64,000 bases of DNA from Hymenobacter convexus (GTDB lineage Bacteria > Bacteroidota > Bacteroidia > Cytophagales > Hymenobacteraceae): positions 372,001-436,000 of the forward strand of contig NZ_JAUQON010000004.1 of NCBI RefSeq assembly GCF_030580955.1, given 5' to 3'. A program made the position numbers and the translations under genes. Under the pieces are notes generated by a model. That model saw only the letters and a program-made list of their open reading frames with translations, searched no databases and was not told the DNA's origin. Below, piece by piece: positions 8,077 through 16,628 of this stretch (the first letter of the stretch is position 1; each line of letters opens with the position of its first letter).

Positions 8077-8688
8077 ATGCGAATTCTTCTCTTTCCCTGG
8101 TCTGCAAAAGTGCAACGCAACTTCCGAACCGCCTTGTTTCAGCTGCTTGTGACGGCTACGGCCGGGCTCGCCCGGCCGGCGGCGGCCCAGGCGCCCGCCC
8201 AGGCGCCCGCCGTCACCCCCGACTCGCCCCTGCCCCGCCTGCTGGCCGAGCGCAAAGCCCTTACCGACCGCTACCGCGACGCCAGCGCCCAGCGGCACAG
8301 CCTGTTTGGCAACAAGCCCTCGAAAAAAGACCTGCAGGAAGTGGTGGATGCCCTGCAAGGCATCGTGGACAAAGACCAGCAAATCGTGAACGTGCTCAAC
8401 GAAACGGCCCAGAAAGCCACCACCACCTCCGTGCGCTTGGCCGCCACCACCACCCAACTGGAAAGCACCAGCCGCGACGACCGCAACCTCACCGCCCAGC
8501 GCCTCTTGGAGCTCGAAAACGAGGCCAGCAACCTGCGCCAGCGCGAAAAGCAGCAGCTCGCCCACCAGCGCGACCTCGAAGATGAAGTGACCGAAGCCAA
8601 GCAAGGCCATTTTGTGCGCGACGCGCTGATTGCCGGCCTTGCGGTGCTGTGCGTGGGCCTGGTGGTGGCGCTGCGGCGGCGCAAGTAG
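8077..8688 (+). CDS. Hypothetical secreted coiled-coil protein with C-terminal membrane anchor
   Basis: A protein of about 203 residues with a signal-like N-terminus (FRTALFQLLVTATAGLA then RPAAAQA). A long polar helical region follows (LLAERKALTDRYRDAS to QREKQQLAHQRDLEDE, with heptad-like spacing), and the protein ends in a transmembrane helix with a basic tail (LIAGLAVLCVGLVVALRRRK). It probably spans the cytoplasmic membrane with a periplasmic coiled coil. The start is uncertain. ATG 8077 leaves almost no space from the divergent lipoprotein gene, and GTG 8110 gives a neater signal peptide and a 49-bp divergent gap. No function is recognised. Confidence 0.65.
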   Translation: MRILLFPWSAKVQRNFRTALFQLLVTATAGLARPAAAQAPAQAPAVTPDSPLPRLLAERKALTDRYRDASAQRHSLFGNKPSKKDLQEVVDALQGIVDKDQQIVNVLNETAQKATTTSVRLAATTTQLESTSRDDRNLTAQRLLELENEASNLRQREKQQLAHQRDLEDEVTEAKQGHFVRDALIAGLAVLCVGLVVALRRRK

Positions 8689-8800
8689 CCCGGGGCATCC
8701 CGCGGCCGGATGCCTCCGTAAAAAGCCGGCCGAATCTTATTGTGAACTGCTGGCTGGGCTGGGCCCATTCTCGCGGCCAGCCTACTGTCTGTTTTCGCCC

Positions 8801-9955
8801 ATGCAGCCTTTCCGGATTGATGTCGCTCAGTCGGTGTTGGATGATTTGCAAACCCGCCTGGCGCGCACCCGCTGGCCCGATGAAATTGAAGGTGCCGGCT
8901 GGGACTACGGCACCAACCGCGACTATATACAGGAACTAACCGGCTACTGGCAGCGCGGTTACGACTGGCGAACCCAGGAGGCGCTGCTCAACAAGTTCGC
9001 ACACTTTCGGGCCGAGGTGGACGGCACGAGCCTGCACTTCATTCAGGAGCCGGGCCGGGGGCCCAGCCCCATGCCGCTGCTGCTCACCCACGGCTGGCCC
9101 GATTCGTTTTACCGCATGCATAAGCTCATCCCGCTGCTCACCGACCCGGCCAGCCACGGGGGGCGGGCCGAGGATGCCTTCACGGTGGTGGTGCCTTCCA
9201 TTCCGGGGTTTGGGTTTTCGGACAAGCCCACCCGGCCCGGCTGCAACCCGGTACGCATTGCCGAGCTGTTTGCCCAGCTGATGACCGAAACACTGGGCCA
9301 CGCCCGCTACGGCGCACACGGCGGCGACTGGGGCAGCAGCATCACCGAGCAGCTGGCCCGCCGCAACCCCGAGGCGCTGCTGGGCATTCACCTCACCGAC
9401 ATTCCGTTCATGCACCTGTTCACGGTGAAGGAGCCGGACCTGACCCCGCCCGAAGAGGCCTACCTAAAAGCCGGCAAAGCCTGGCAGATGAGTGAAGGCG
9501 CCTACGCGCTGATTCAGAGCACCAAGCCCCAGACGCTGGCCTATGGCCTGAACGACTCGCCGGTGGGCCTGCTGGGCTGGATTGTGGAGAAGTTCCAGCG
9601 CTGGAGCGACTCTGGCGGCCAGCCGGAGCGGGCTTTTTCCCGCGACGAGCTGCTCACCAATGTGATGATTTACTGGGTCACCGAAACCATCAATTCGGCC
9701 AACCGGCTCTACTACGAAACCCAGCACCACCCCGCCCCCAATGCCGCCGATTATTGCGCCGTGCCCACCGGCGTGGCCCTGTTTCCGAAGGACCTGATGC
9801 CCGCGCCCCGCGCCTTTGCCGAGCGGTTTTTCAATGTGCAGCGCTGGTCCGAAATGCCCCACGGCGGCCACTTTGCCGCCCTGGAGGCACCCGAGCTGCT
9901 GGCCGAGGAGCTACGCGCCTTTTTCCGGCCGCTGCGGGCCGCCGCCGGGGCCTAG
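8801..9955 (+). CDS. Epoxide hydrolase (alpha/beta hydrolase with EHN domain)
   Basis: A 384-residue protein. The N-terminus (PFRIDVAQSVLDDLQTRLARTRWPDE) is the epoxide-hydrolase N-terminal domain. HGWPDSFYRM (about 97) supplies the oxyanion-hole motif HGxP, GGDWGSSI (about 174) the nucleophilic Asp in the nucleophile elbow, and HGGHFAALEAPELL near the C-terminus the catalytic His. Such enzymes open epoxides with water through an alkyl-enzyme ester; the natural substrate is unknown. The start is the ATG giving the normal EHN beginning. No operon partner is obvious; the next gene begins 27 bp downstream but has its own promoter-like element. Confidence 0.9.
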   Translation: MQPFRIDVAQSVLDDLQTRLARTRWPDEIEGAGWDYGTNRDYIQELTGYWQRGYDWRTQEALLNKFAHFRAEVDGTSLHFIQEPGRGPSPMPLLLTHGWPDSFYRMHKLIPLLTDPASHGGRAEDAFTVVVPSIPGFGFSDKPTRPGCNPVRIAELFAQLMTETLGHARYGAHGGDWGSSITEQLARRNPEALLGIHLTDIPFMHLFTVKEPDLTPPEEAYLKAGKAWQMSEGAYALIQSTKPQTLAYGLNDSPVGLLGWIVEKFQRWSDSGGQPERAFSRDELLTNVMIYWVTETINSANRLYYETQHHPAPNAADYCAVPTGVALFPKDLMPAPRAFAERFFNVQRWSEMPHGGHFAALEAPELLAEELRAFFRPLRAAAGA

Positions 9956-9970
9956 CGGCCGGAACAGCCG

Positions 9971-9978
9971 TACTTTCG
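9971..9978 (+). promoter_or_regulatory. Possible -7 promoter element with very short leader
   Basis: TACTTTCG resembles the Bacteroidota TAnnTTTG element and sits only 4 bases before the next ATG, which would give an almost leaderless transcript. It is similar in placement to the elements at 39061 and 41511. Confidence 0.35.
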
Positions 9979-9982
9979 GCCG

Positions 9983-10342
9983 ATGTCCGACACCTTCCCG
10001 TTCCAGCTTGCCCCTGCCCCGCCCCCCATCTCGCCCGAATACGAGGTGCTGGTTTTTGCCGATGTGGGCGGGCTCGAAGACTACTACCGCCTGTTTCAGC
10101 ACTTTGGCTTTGGCGGCACGGCGGCCTCCTGGGCCGAGCATCTGGAGACGATTGTGGAGGAGTACCGGCCCGGGCTGCTGGAGGAGCTGGAATTTACGGA
10201 AAGCCGCGGCGCGCTGGTGGTTTACGCCAGCAATGCGGCCATTGCCGAGCTGTTTTTGGCCTGCGTGCGACCCTATTTTGGCTCGTTGGAGCTGTTGCGC
10301 AAGTACCTGGGACAGGCCGACCCGGGTGACTTTTTTGCCTGA
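9983..10342 (+). CDS. Hypothetical protein, possibly Imm51-like immunity protein
   Basis: A 119-residue soluble acidic protein without signal peptide. Core segments are DYYRLFQHFGFGGTAASWAEHLETI, ESRGALVVYASN and ELFLACVRPYFGSLELLRKYL. The pattern of an aromatic-rich N-terminal half, a W in the middle and a C-terminal helical pair resembles the Imm51 family of bacterial immunity proteins. I cannot confirm this without a profile search. No toxin gene is adjacent; an epoxide hydrolase lies upstream and the SWIM/DUF5691 gene 81 bp downstream. Confidence 0.55.
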   Translation: MSDTFPFQLAPAPPPISPEYEVLVFADVGGLEDYYRLFQHFGFGGTAASWAEHLETIVEEYRPGLLEELEFTESRGALVVYASNAAIAELFLACVRPYFGSLELLRKYLGQADPGDFFA

Positions 10343-10397
10343 CGCAGCGGGGTGGCCGACTTCCCGGGCAGAGCCAAGGCGGACAGCGGGCCTTTGC

Positions 10398-10405
10398 TAC
10401 TTTTG
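10398..10405 (+). promoter_or_regulatory. Promoter -7 element of the SWIM/DUF5691 gene
   Basis: TACTTTTG matches TAnnTTTG and lies 18 bases before the ATG at 10424, a usual distance for a short 5' leader. No good -33 TTG is seen. Confidence 0.5.
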
Positions 10406-10423
10406 GCACCTACCCCGCCCCGC

Positions 10424-13400
10424 ATGATTACCTATTCCGAAGCGCAGGCACTCGCCCTCATCACCGACCCCGGCACCCTCAAACGGGGCCAGGAACTGCT
10501 GAAACCCGCCAAATGGGCCAGCCTGGGCCGCACCGACACCGCCGCGTGGGGCGAGTGCGCCGGCAGCGGCGCCAAGCCCTACCTTACCGGCATCGACCTG
10601 GCGGAGCCGGCCTTCAAGTGCAACTGCCCCAGCCGCGTTTTTCCCTGCAAGCACGGCGCGGGCCTGCTGCTGCTCCTGGCCCGCCAGCCAGAGCTTTTTA
10701 GCGGCAACACGCCACCCGCCTGGCTGGGAGAATGGCTGGAAAAGCGCCAGCAAACGCAGGAGAAAAAGGCCGAAAATCCCGTTGCTAAAGCATCTAAAGC
10801 AGCTGTTGCTGCGGAGATGCTGGCCGACGAAGCAAGCCCGGGCTCCCCCTTTTTTGGAGAAGGAACCGCGGCCGGTGAGGCCGTCGAAACGCCGCTTCAA
10901 ATTCAGGCAACCCCAGCTGTCGACCCCAAGCGCCTGGCCCGCATGGCCGCCGGGGCCGAAGAGCTCACGGCCTGGCTCGAAGACCTGATGCGCGCCGGTC
11001 TGGCTTCGCTTGATAAGCAGCCGACGTCTTTTTGGGAAAGCCAGGCCGCCCGCCTGGTCGACAACCAGCTGCCGGGCCTGGCCGCCACGGTGCGCGAGCT
11101 GGCCACCCTGCGCCACGCCCACGCCGACTGGCCCGCGCGCCTGCTGGGCCGCCTCGGCGAACTGTATCTGCTAACCCGCACCTTCCAAAACCTCCCCAAT
11201 CTCGCCCCCGATGCCCGCGCCGACGTGCTCCAGCAAGTCGGCATTAACCTAAAAAAAGAAGACCTGCTGGTCACCGCCGCGCCCGTGGCCGACGCCTGGC
11301 GCGTGCTGGGCCAGTACCGCTGGGAGGAAGACCGCCTAACCGCCCGCCGCACCTGGCTACACGGCCGCGACACCGGCCGCACGGCCCTGGTGCTGGAGTT
11401 TTCGTTCGGGGGCCAGCCGTTCAGCACGCCGTTTATGCCGCACGGCGCCTATTTGGGCGAGCTGGCTTTTTACCCCGGCCTGCTGCCGCTGCGGGCCGCC
11501 CCGGTGAGCATGAAATTTGATGGCACGGTGCCAGCCCATGTGGTGCCCGCGGGCAGGTCCATTAGCGAGTTGCTGGCCGACTACGCCCAGGCGCTGGCCC
11601 GCCAGCCCTGGCTGCGTGAGTGGCCCGCTACGCTCACGCAAGTCCTGACCACGCCGGCGGCCGACGGCCGCTGGCTGTTGCATCACGCCGCTGAAGCCGG
11701 CACGTTGCCGTTGCGGTTTGCTGATGAGAATATTCCCTGGCAACTGCTGGCCGAAAACGGCGGGCAGCCAATGACGCTGTTCGGCGAGTGGGACGGGCAG
11801 GCGTTTCGGCCGCTGAGCAGCTGGGTTGAAACGGCGGGAGCTTCCGCCACCGCGGGCGCGCAACGTGCCCCCGCATTTGTGGCGCATCTTCCCCCCCTAT
11901 CAACAGGCTCCATACTACCAACAGACTCCATTTCTTCAGCGGAAATTGGACCGCCGAGCGAGGTGACCTGGCCCCGGCTGCTGCGCCTGGCCTTGCTCGG
12001 CACGCGCCAAAGCAGCGAGGCAATGCCTGCTTTTCCCACGAAGGCAGCGTCGGCGGAGCTGCAGCTCCTGCTGGCGGCGGGCACGCTGGCGCTCATGCGC
12101 AAAGCGGGCTATCGGCCACCGGCTGCCACCACCGTACCCGCTCCGCCGGCCCCACCCGAAACCTGGGAGCCCCTGGGGCCCATGGGTGCGGCCCTGCTCG
12201 ACCAGTTTTTAGCCGGCCACCAGCGCTACTATTACCGTCATTTCGCCAGGCTGCAAGAAGCCCGCCGGCGGGTGCCACACCGACAGCTCGTGGCCTTGTT
12301 GAATTTTGCGAAAACCAAGGGGTACGAGAGGTTCCTGGCCGAATATGCCGCCGTGCTGGGCACGCACGGCCAATGGCTGCTTGCCCAAAATCCTGAATGG
12401 CAGAAGATAGCGGAGGCCGCAGCCGAAACGACCGATGCCGTATGGGAACATGGCACGCCCCTGGCGCGGCGGCTTTTCCTGGAACAGCTCTTTGAAACGG
12501 ACCCGGCCCGCGCCATCGGGCTGCTGGCCGAGGCCTTGCCCCAGGAGCCCGCGGCCACGCAAATCAAGCTATTGGCCAGCATCCACGGCAATTTTGGCCA
12601 GCGCTATCCGCTGCATCCAGCGCTTGGGCCGGTACTGGAACCTTTGTTGAAATCCCGGACCCGGGACGTGCGCCAACTCGGGGCTAAACTGCTGGTTCAA
12701 ACGACGGATAATGCGCTGCTGCCCCGTCTACAGGCCCGGGCGGAGGCGCTGCTTGACGTGAAAGCCAGCCCAACGGGGCCGGGCCGCCTCGCCGTGACAC
12801 TGCCGGATAAGTGGGGCGCCGACTGGCAGCGCGATGGCATCGAGCAGCACACGGCCGACTACCCGGGTGGCGAACGAGCCGGTTGGCTTGGCCAGGTGCT
12901 GGCCTTAATTCCGCCCCGGCACTGGGTGGAGCAATGGCAGGTATCGCCCAGTCAGGCGGTGGCAATGGCAGCGGCTTCGGACTGGCCTACAGTTCTGCTT
13001 CCGGCCTGGCTGCGCGCCGCTTATCTGCACGAAGACGCGGCTTTCGCGCGCGCCCTGCTCGACCACGAAGCCCATTCGCCCGTCCACGCGGCCGACCTGA
13101 TAGTGGCCGCCGGCCGCATCATGCCCGAAGCAGAAAAGCAGGCCTGGCTGCTTTCTCTGCTACCCGACGACGGCACCCTCCCCAAACCACCAAACTGGGT
13201 CGACTGGCTATTTATTCCGGATTTGTACGACTACCCGCTGCCGTTGCTGCGGCGCGTGCTGCCCCTGTTACGCACGTTGCTGTCGCAGCCCTGGCAGCAC
13301 CTGCACATGGCGCAGGAGCAAACTGCGCTGCAACTATTAGACATCCTGAGCGAAGACGTCGATGAGATGCTCCTGCCCCTTTTCGAAGTGGAATTGTCAC

Positions 13401-13507
13401 CGATTATGGAGGCCCAGCCGCGCCATGCGCAAAGAATAGCGGCGGTATTTGCGGCACTGCACAACCGCCAGCAACTCACCGCCAGCCTGACCGAACCGGC
13501 CAATTAA
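10424..13507 (+). CDS. SWIM zinc-finger and DUF5691 fusion protein
   Basis: A 1027-residue protein with two recognisable parts. Residues 62-78 hold CNCPSRVFPCKHG, the C-x-C...C-x-H metal ligands of a SWIM zinc finger, inside a domain that starts with SEAQALALITDPGTLKRG. From about residue 512, WPRLLRLALLGTRQSS is the typical opening of DUF5691, followed by a long helical repeat-like region to the C-terminus. In other bacteria the SWIM and DUF5691 proteins are usually separate neighbouring genes. Here they are one polypeptide. It begins a same-strand set with the MoxR ATPase, DUF5682 and VWA genes. A DNA- or protein-binding adaptor role is inferred; the biochemical function is not established. 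Confidence 0.8.
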   Translation: MITYSEAQALALITDPGTLKRGQELLKPAKWASLGRTDTAAWGECAGSGAKPYLTGIDLAEPAFKCNCPSRVFPCKHGAGLLLLLARQPELFSGNTPPAWLGEWLEKRQQTQEKKAENPVAKASKAAVAAEMLADEASPGSPFFGEGTAAGEAVETPLQIQATPAVDPKRLARMAAGAEELTAWLEDLMRAGLASLDKQPTSFWESQAARLVDNQLPGLAATVRELATLRHAHADWPARLLGRLGELYLLTRTFQNLPNLAPDARADVLQQVGINLKKEDLLVTAAPVADAWRVLGQYRWEEDRLTARRTWLHGRDTGRTALVLEFSFGGQPFSTPFMPHGAYLGELAFYPGLLPLRAAPVSMKFDGTVPAHVVPAGRSISELLADYAQALARQPWLREWPATLTQVLTTPAADGRWLLHHAAEAGTLPLRFADENIPWQLLAENGGQPMTLFGEWDGQAFRPLSSWVETAGASATAGAQRAPAFVAHLPPLSTGSILPTDSISSAEIGPPSEVTWPRLLRLALLGTRQSSEAMPAFPTKAASAELQLLLAAGTLALMRKAGYRPPAATTVPAPPAPPETWEPLGPMGAALLDQFLAGHQRYYYRHFARLQEARRRVPHRQLVALLNFAKTKGYERFLAEYAAVLGTHGQWLLAQNPEWQKIAEAAAETTDAVWEHGTPLARRLFLEQLFETDPARAIGLLAEALPQEPAATQIKLLASIHGNFGQRYPLHPALGPVLEPLLKSRTRDVRQLGAKLLVQTTDNALLPRLQARAEALLDVKASPTGPGRLAVTLPDKWGADWQRDGIEQHTADYPGGERAGWLGQVLALIPPRHWVEQWQVSPSQAVAMAAASDWPTVLLPAWLRAAYLHEDAAFARALLDHEAHSPVHAADLIVAAGRIMPEAEKQAWLLSLLPDDGTLPKPPNWVDWLFIPDLYDYPLPLLRRVLPLLRTLLSQPWQHLHMAQEQTALQLLDILSEDVDEMLLPLFEVELSPIMEAQPRHAQRIAAVFAALHNRQQLTASLTEPAN

Positions 13508-13591
13508 TTTCCTTGAAACCTCCTGGCTAACCGACTGTGGCGCCAGGTGTCCGCAGGAAACTGTTAGTTCAGCTGCGCAGAACGGTAAAGT

Positions 13592-13622
13592 TGCTTTGCA
13601 TACGCTCAGCATGACGTTCTTT
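13592..13622. repeat. Single-arm remnant of the palindromic repeat family
   Basis: TACGCTCAGCATGACGTTCTTT is the right end of the family, without a matching left arm. It occupies the 148-bp gap between the SWIM/DUF5691 gene and the MoxR gene. Confidence 0.65.
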
Positions 13623-13655
13623 AAACCTCAACTCCTGCCCCCTACACCCTAACGA

Positions 13656-14741
13656 ATGACACCCACCCTGCTCCGCCCCCACGCCGAAGACCTCTACGCC
13701 GAAGAGCTCGCCGCCCTGCGCGCCACCGACGACCGCCCCAAGCCGCCCGGCTGGCACCTTTCGCCCTGGGCCGTGGTGACGTACCTGCTGGGCGGCAAGC
13801 TCGATAACGGCTTCGAAATCGAGCCCAAGTACATCGGCCAGCGGCGGCTCATGGAAATTGCCGTCGCCACCTTGGCCACCGACCGCGCCCTGCTGCTGCT
13901 CGGCGTGCCCGGCACGGCCAAAAGCTGGGTGTCGGAGCACCTCACCGCCGCCATCAGCGGGCACACCAACCTGCTGGTGCAAGGCACCGCCGGCACCGCC
14001 GAAGACAGCCTCCGCTACTCCTGGAACTACGCCCGCCTGCTCGCCGAAGGCCCCTCCCTGGCCGCCCTCGTGCCCAGCCCGCTATACAAAGGCATGGAAA
14101 CCGGCCAGCTCGTCCGCATCGAAGAGCTCACCCGCATCCCCTCCGACGTGCAGGACACCCTGCTCACCATGCTCTCCGAAAAAGTGCTGCCCATCCCCGA
14201 GCTCAGCACCGAAATCCAGGCCCGCCAGGGCTTCAACGTCATCGCCACCGCCAACGACCGCGACCGCGGCGTGAACGAGCTCAGCAGCGCCCTGCGCCGC
14301 CGCTTCAACGCCGTGGTGCTGCCCCTGCCCGCCACCCTGGCCGAGGAAGTCCACATCGTGCAAACCCGCGTGGCCAAGCAGGGCCAGGCCCTCCAGCTGC
14401 CCGTCGAAGCCCCCGCGCTGGAGCAAATCAGCCGCCTCGTCACCATCTTCCGCGAGTTGCGCCAGGGCGTCACTGACAACGGCAAAACCAAGCTCAAGTC
14501 GCCCAGCGGCACCCTGAGCACCGGCGAAGCCATCTCCGTCATGAACTCCGGCCTGGCCCTGGCCGCCTACTTCGGCGACGGCACCCTGCGCGCCCACGAC
14601 CTGGCCGCCGGCCTCACCGGCGCCGTCATCAAAGACCCCGCCCCCGACCGCGTCGTCTGGCTCGAATACCTCGAAACCGTAGCCAAGGAGCGGGATGGGT
14701 GGAAAGATTTATACCGGGCGTGTAGGGAGGTGGTGGAGTAA
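13656..14741 (+). CDS. MoxR-type AAA+ ATPase
   Basis: A 361-residue AAA+ protein. LLLLGVPGTAKSWVSEHL (about 82-99) is a Walker A of the MoxR type with GTAKS. The Walker B region reads LVRIEELTRIPSDVQDTLLTMLSE, and TANDRDRGVNELSSALRRRFN gives sensor 1 and the arginine finger. MoxR ATPases act as chaperone-like remodelling machines, typically paired with VWA proteins; here a VWA protein is encoded about 4.4 kb downstream in the same module. The gene is followed by an AT-rich two-gene insertion rather than by DUF5682 directly. Confidence 0.9.
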   Translation: MTPTLLRPHAEDLYAEELAALRATDDRPKPPGWHLSPWAVVTYLLGGKLDNGFEIEPKYIGQRRLMEIAVATLATDRALLLLGVPGTAKSWVSEHLTAAISGHTNLLVQGTAGTAEDSLRYSWNYARLLAEGPSLAALVPSPLYKGMETGQLVRIEELTRIPSDVQDTLLTMLSEKVLPIPELSTEIQARQGFNVIATANDRDRGVNELSSALRRRFNAVVLPLPATLAEEVHIVQTRVAKQGQALQLPVEAPALEQISRLVTIFRELRQGVTDNGKTKLKSPSGTLSTGEAISVMNSGLALAAYFGDGTLRAHDLAAGLTGAVIKDPAPDRVVWLEYLETVAKERDGWKDLYRACREVVE

Positions 14742-14790
14742 TGGATAGGATACCACTATCTTACATCAAATTTTCAAACCTGAAATCATC

Positions 14791-15111
14791 ATGACAATAG
14801 TCGAATTAATCACAATGGCTATTGAAAGCAGAAAGCCAATATGCTTTGAATATGATGGTGTTAAAAAAATTACCGGTCAGAGATTTGGTCATCCGTATGC
14901 AGTCTTTTTACAGCCAGGCACTAATAATGCTTGTGTAGATATCTATCAAACACATGGAGTATCGCACAGGGGTGGTCTTCCCGATTGGCGCACTGCTAAA
15001 ATAGAAAACATTAGCAGTGTGCTTATTCTAGAAGAGAAGGATTGTTTCGAAATAGAAGTTAGATACAACCCCAATTCTCCTAAATACATTAAAGTAATTA
15101 AAAAGGTCTAG
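14791..15111 (+). CDS. WYL-like domain protein in AT-rich island
   Basis: A 106-residue protein. The sequence SRKPICFEYDGVKKITGQRFGHPYAVF, then VDIYQTHGVSHRGGLPDWRTAKIENI, matches the layout of stand-alone WYL-like proteins: F-x-Y-D-G near the start, then a Y-Q...G-x-S...W segment. WYL domains bind ligands or nucleic acids and are frequent in phage-defence regulation. The gene is strikingly AT-rich compared with the MoxR gene just upstream and is separated from the Shedu gene by only 3 bases, so the two are surely cotranscribed. A regulatory or accessory role for the Shedu nuclease is inferred from position, not shown. Confidence 0.65.
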   Translation: MTIVELITMAIESRKPICFEYDGVKKITGQRFGHPYAVFLQPGTNNACVDIYQTHGVSHRGGLPDWRTAKIENISSVLILEEKDCFEIEVRYNPNSPKYIKVIKKV

Positions 15112-15114
15112 CTC

Positions 15115-16179
15115 ATGAGTGTACCATACGAAAAGGAACTCCTAGCTACTGATACTTTAAAACTGGTCATCAATACCGGAGGAATTGATAAAGATGACAA
15201 GACGAATCAATCTGATTTTTCTTTAAGTATTTTCGCTTTCAATAAAGCAAAAATTGCCCATATTTTTTCTGAGCAATTAGATTTTACACAAGCAAAATCA
15301 CTTTATGATTATTTGGACAGCTTTTCCATATTAAAGAAAGGCGGCCCAATAGAGTCAGGAAAATTCGTAGAAGTAACAGCTGATTCATCCAGCATCCTAG
15401 CAGCAATTAGCACTGTTGATAGCGAATTGGTTAAAAAGCTTCTTGCCAAAGCAGATAATAACAATAAATTGGAAGTAATAGTCGGCGCTCTATCCACTAT
15501 CGAGCTTCAAAACCTGCATGCTTCAATCCGACAATCAGCACACAAACAGTCTTTGAAGGATTTAAACCAGCTACTTGAATTAGAGAAAAACGGAGACATA
15601 GTAAAAACAATCAGTGCCTTAAATCATCTATCAGCGTATATAGCAAAGCAACCTGAGAAAATTTTTCAGAATTGGATTGAGGCTAACATCTGGACTTTGG
15701 GTATAGATTATATCCAAAAGCATTCTGCCCGCGACATTAGCATTGACTCAATAAGTGATTTAATGATGGAAAGCACTGATGGATATATTGACCTTATAGA
15801 ATTAAAAAGACCATGTATGACTTTATTATCCTTTGACGCTAGCCACAAGAGTCATTATCCATCCCCCGATTTATCTAAAACCCTTGGCCAATGTTGGCAT
15901 TATCTAAAACAACTGGATGACTATAAATTGATTCTCGAAAAAAGACACAAGTACAAATTATTGCGCCCGCGAATAAAAATTATTGCTGGTCGCTCTGACA
16001 CTTTTAGCGACGAACAACACGATGCATTACGCATGATAAATTCAGGACTAACCAGCGTTCAAGTTATTTCTTATGATTATTTACATGCGTGTGGTGAGAA
16101 TATCGTATCGTACTATGACCAGCAAGTAACAGAGGCTGTAGAATCCGGCAATGATGAGCCTTTACCGGCGATGTCTTGA
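15115..16179 (+). CDS. sduA: Shedu-type defence nuclease (SduA, DUF4263 domain)
   Basis: A 354-residue protein. The C-terminal half carries the DUF4263/SduA pattern: EKIFQNWIEANIWTLG (about 180), then DGYIDLIELKRP (about 222-233) with Asp and Glu-x-Lys of a PD-(D/E)XK nuclease. A conserved QCWHYLKQLDDYK segment follows, then RPRIKIIAGRSD and a closing LRMINSGLTSVQVISYDYL. Shedu is an experimentally established single-gene anti-phage family. The N-terminal 170 residues are a variable domain of unknown role, as is usual in this family. One hand-counted 60-base line (15601-15660) is 35% G+C, against about 70% in the MoxR gene, so recent transfer is likely. The ATG is 3 bases after the WYL-like gene. 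Confidence 0.85.
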   Translation: MSVPYEKELLATDTLKLVINTGGIDKDDKTNQSDFSLSIFAFNKAKIAHIFSEQLDFTQAKSLYDYLDSFSILKKGGPIESGKFVEVTADSSSILAAISTVDSELVKKLLAKADNNNKLEVIVGALSTIELQNLHASIRQSAHKQSLKDLNQLLELEKNGDIVKTISALNHLSAYIAKQPEKIFQNWIEANIWTLGIDYIQKHSARDISIDSISDLMMESTDGYIDLIELKRPCMTLLSFDASHKSHYPSPDLSKTLGQCWHYLKQLDDYKLILEKRHKYKLLRPRIKIIAGRSDTFSDEQHDALRMINSGLTSVQVISYDYLHACGENIVSYYDQQVTEAVESGNDEPLPAMS

Positions 16180-16191
16180 TGCCTCCCCACC

Positions 16192-16360
16192 CTGGCGCGA
16201 GTTTAGCGTAGCGTAACTCGTGACGGCCCATGACGGGGAGGCTGCGCCTCCTCTGCCGCACCAGCGGCAATCCGGCATCGTGCACTACCGCGACGTTCTA
16301 TGCGAGGCACAGCCTCGCCCTGTTTCAGTCGCGAGTTTCGCTGCGCTAGACTCGCGCCAG
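16192..16360. repeat. Inverted repeat pair flanking the downstream edge of the Shedu gene
   Basis: Two 33-base arms, 16192-16224 (CTGGCGCGAGTTTAGCG...) and 16328-16360, are imperfect reverse complements. Each arm itself contains a smaller dyad around GAGT...ACTC. The left arm starts 13 bases after the Shedu stop. No transposase is present. The gene-free stretch 16180-16628 holds this pair plus the 21-bp array. Confidence 0.75.
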
Positions 16361-16388
16361 CAGCCGTCAGCACCGATTCCACACCCGC

Positions 16389-16556
16389 CACTAGGACATC
16401 TTCAAGCGTCAGTAGGATATCTTCCAGAGTCAGCACTGTATCCGCAGGCGCCAGTTGGATATCTTTTATAGGAAGTAGGATATCTTCGGCCGCCAGTAGG
16501 ATATCTTTTAGCGTCAGTAGGATATCTTTCAGATACAGCAGCGTGTCGGCACTATT
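16389..16556. repeat. 21-bp tandem array 1, eight degenerate units
   Basis: Eight consecutive units of exactly 21 bp, most containing CAGTAGGATATCTT followed by seven variable bases. Units 3 and 8 are strongly diverged. Because 21 is a multiple of three, the minus strand reads as heptapeptides of the type LTLKDIL/LAAEDIL without stops across the array. No start codon with support precedes it, so a protein is not claimed. There are no spacers, so this is not a CRISPR array. It lies 72 bp upstream of the DUF5682 gene. Confidence 0.85.
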
Positions 16557-16628
16557 TAGCGCGGTTTCGGCCGTAGCGCGAGTTGCTTTGGCTACCGGCT
16601 TATCTTGCCCATCCTATTCCTCCCCGCC

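Noticed and set aside
16203..16436. 77-residue minus-strand frame across 21-bp array 1
   Set aside because: Open frame expected from a 21-bp period; the first codon is GTG inside the array and an in-frame stop lies upstream near 16610, so no gene start is supported.
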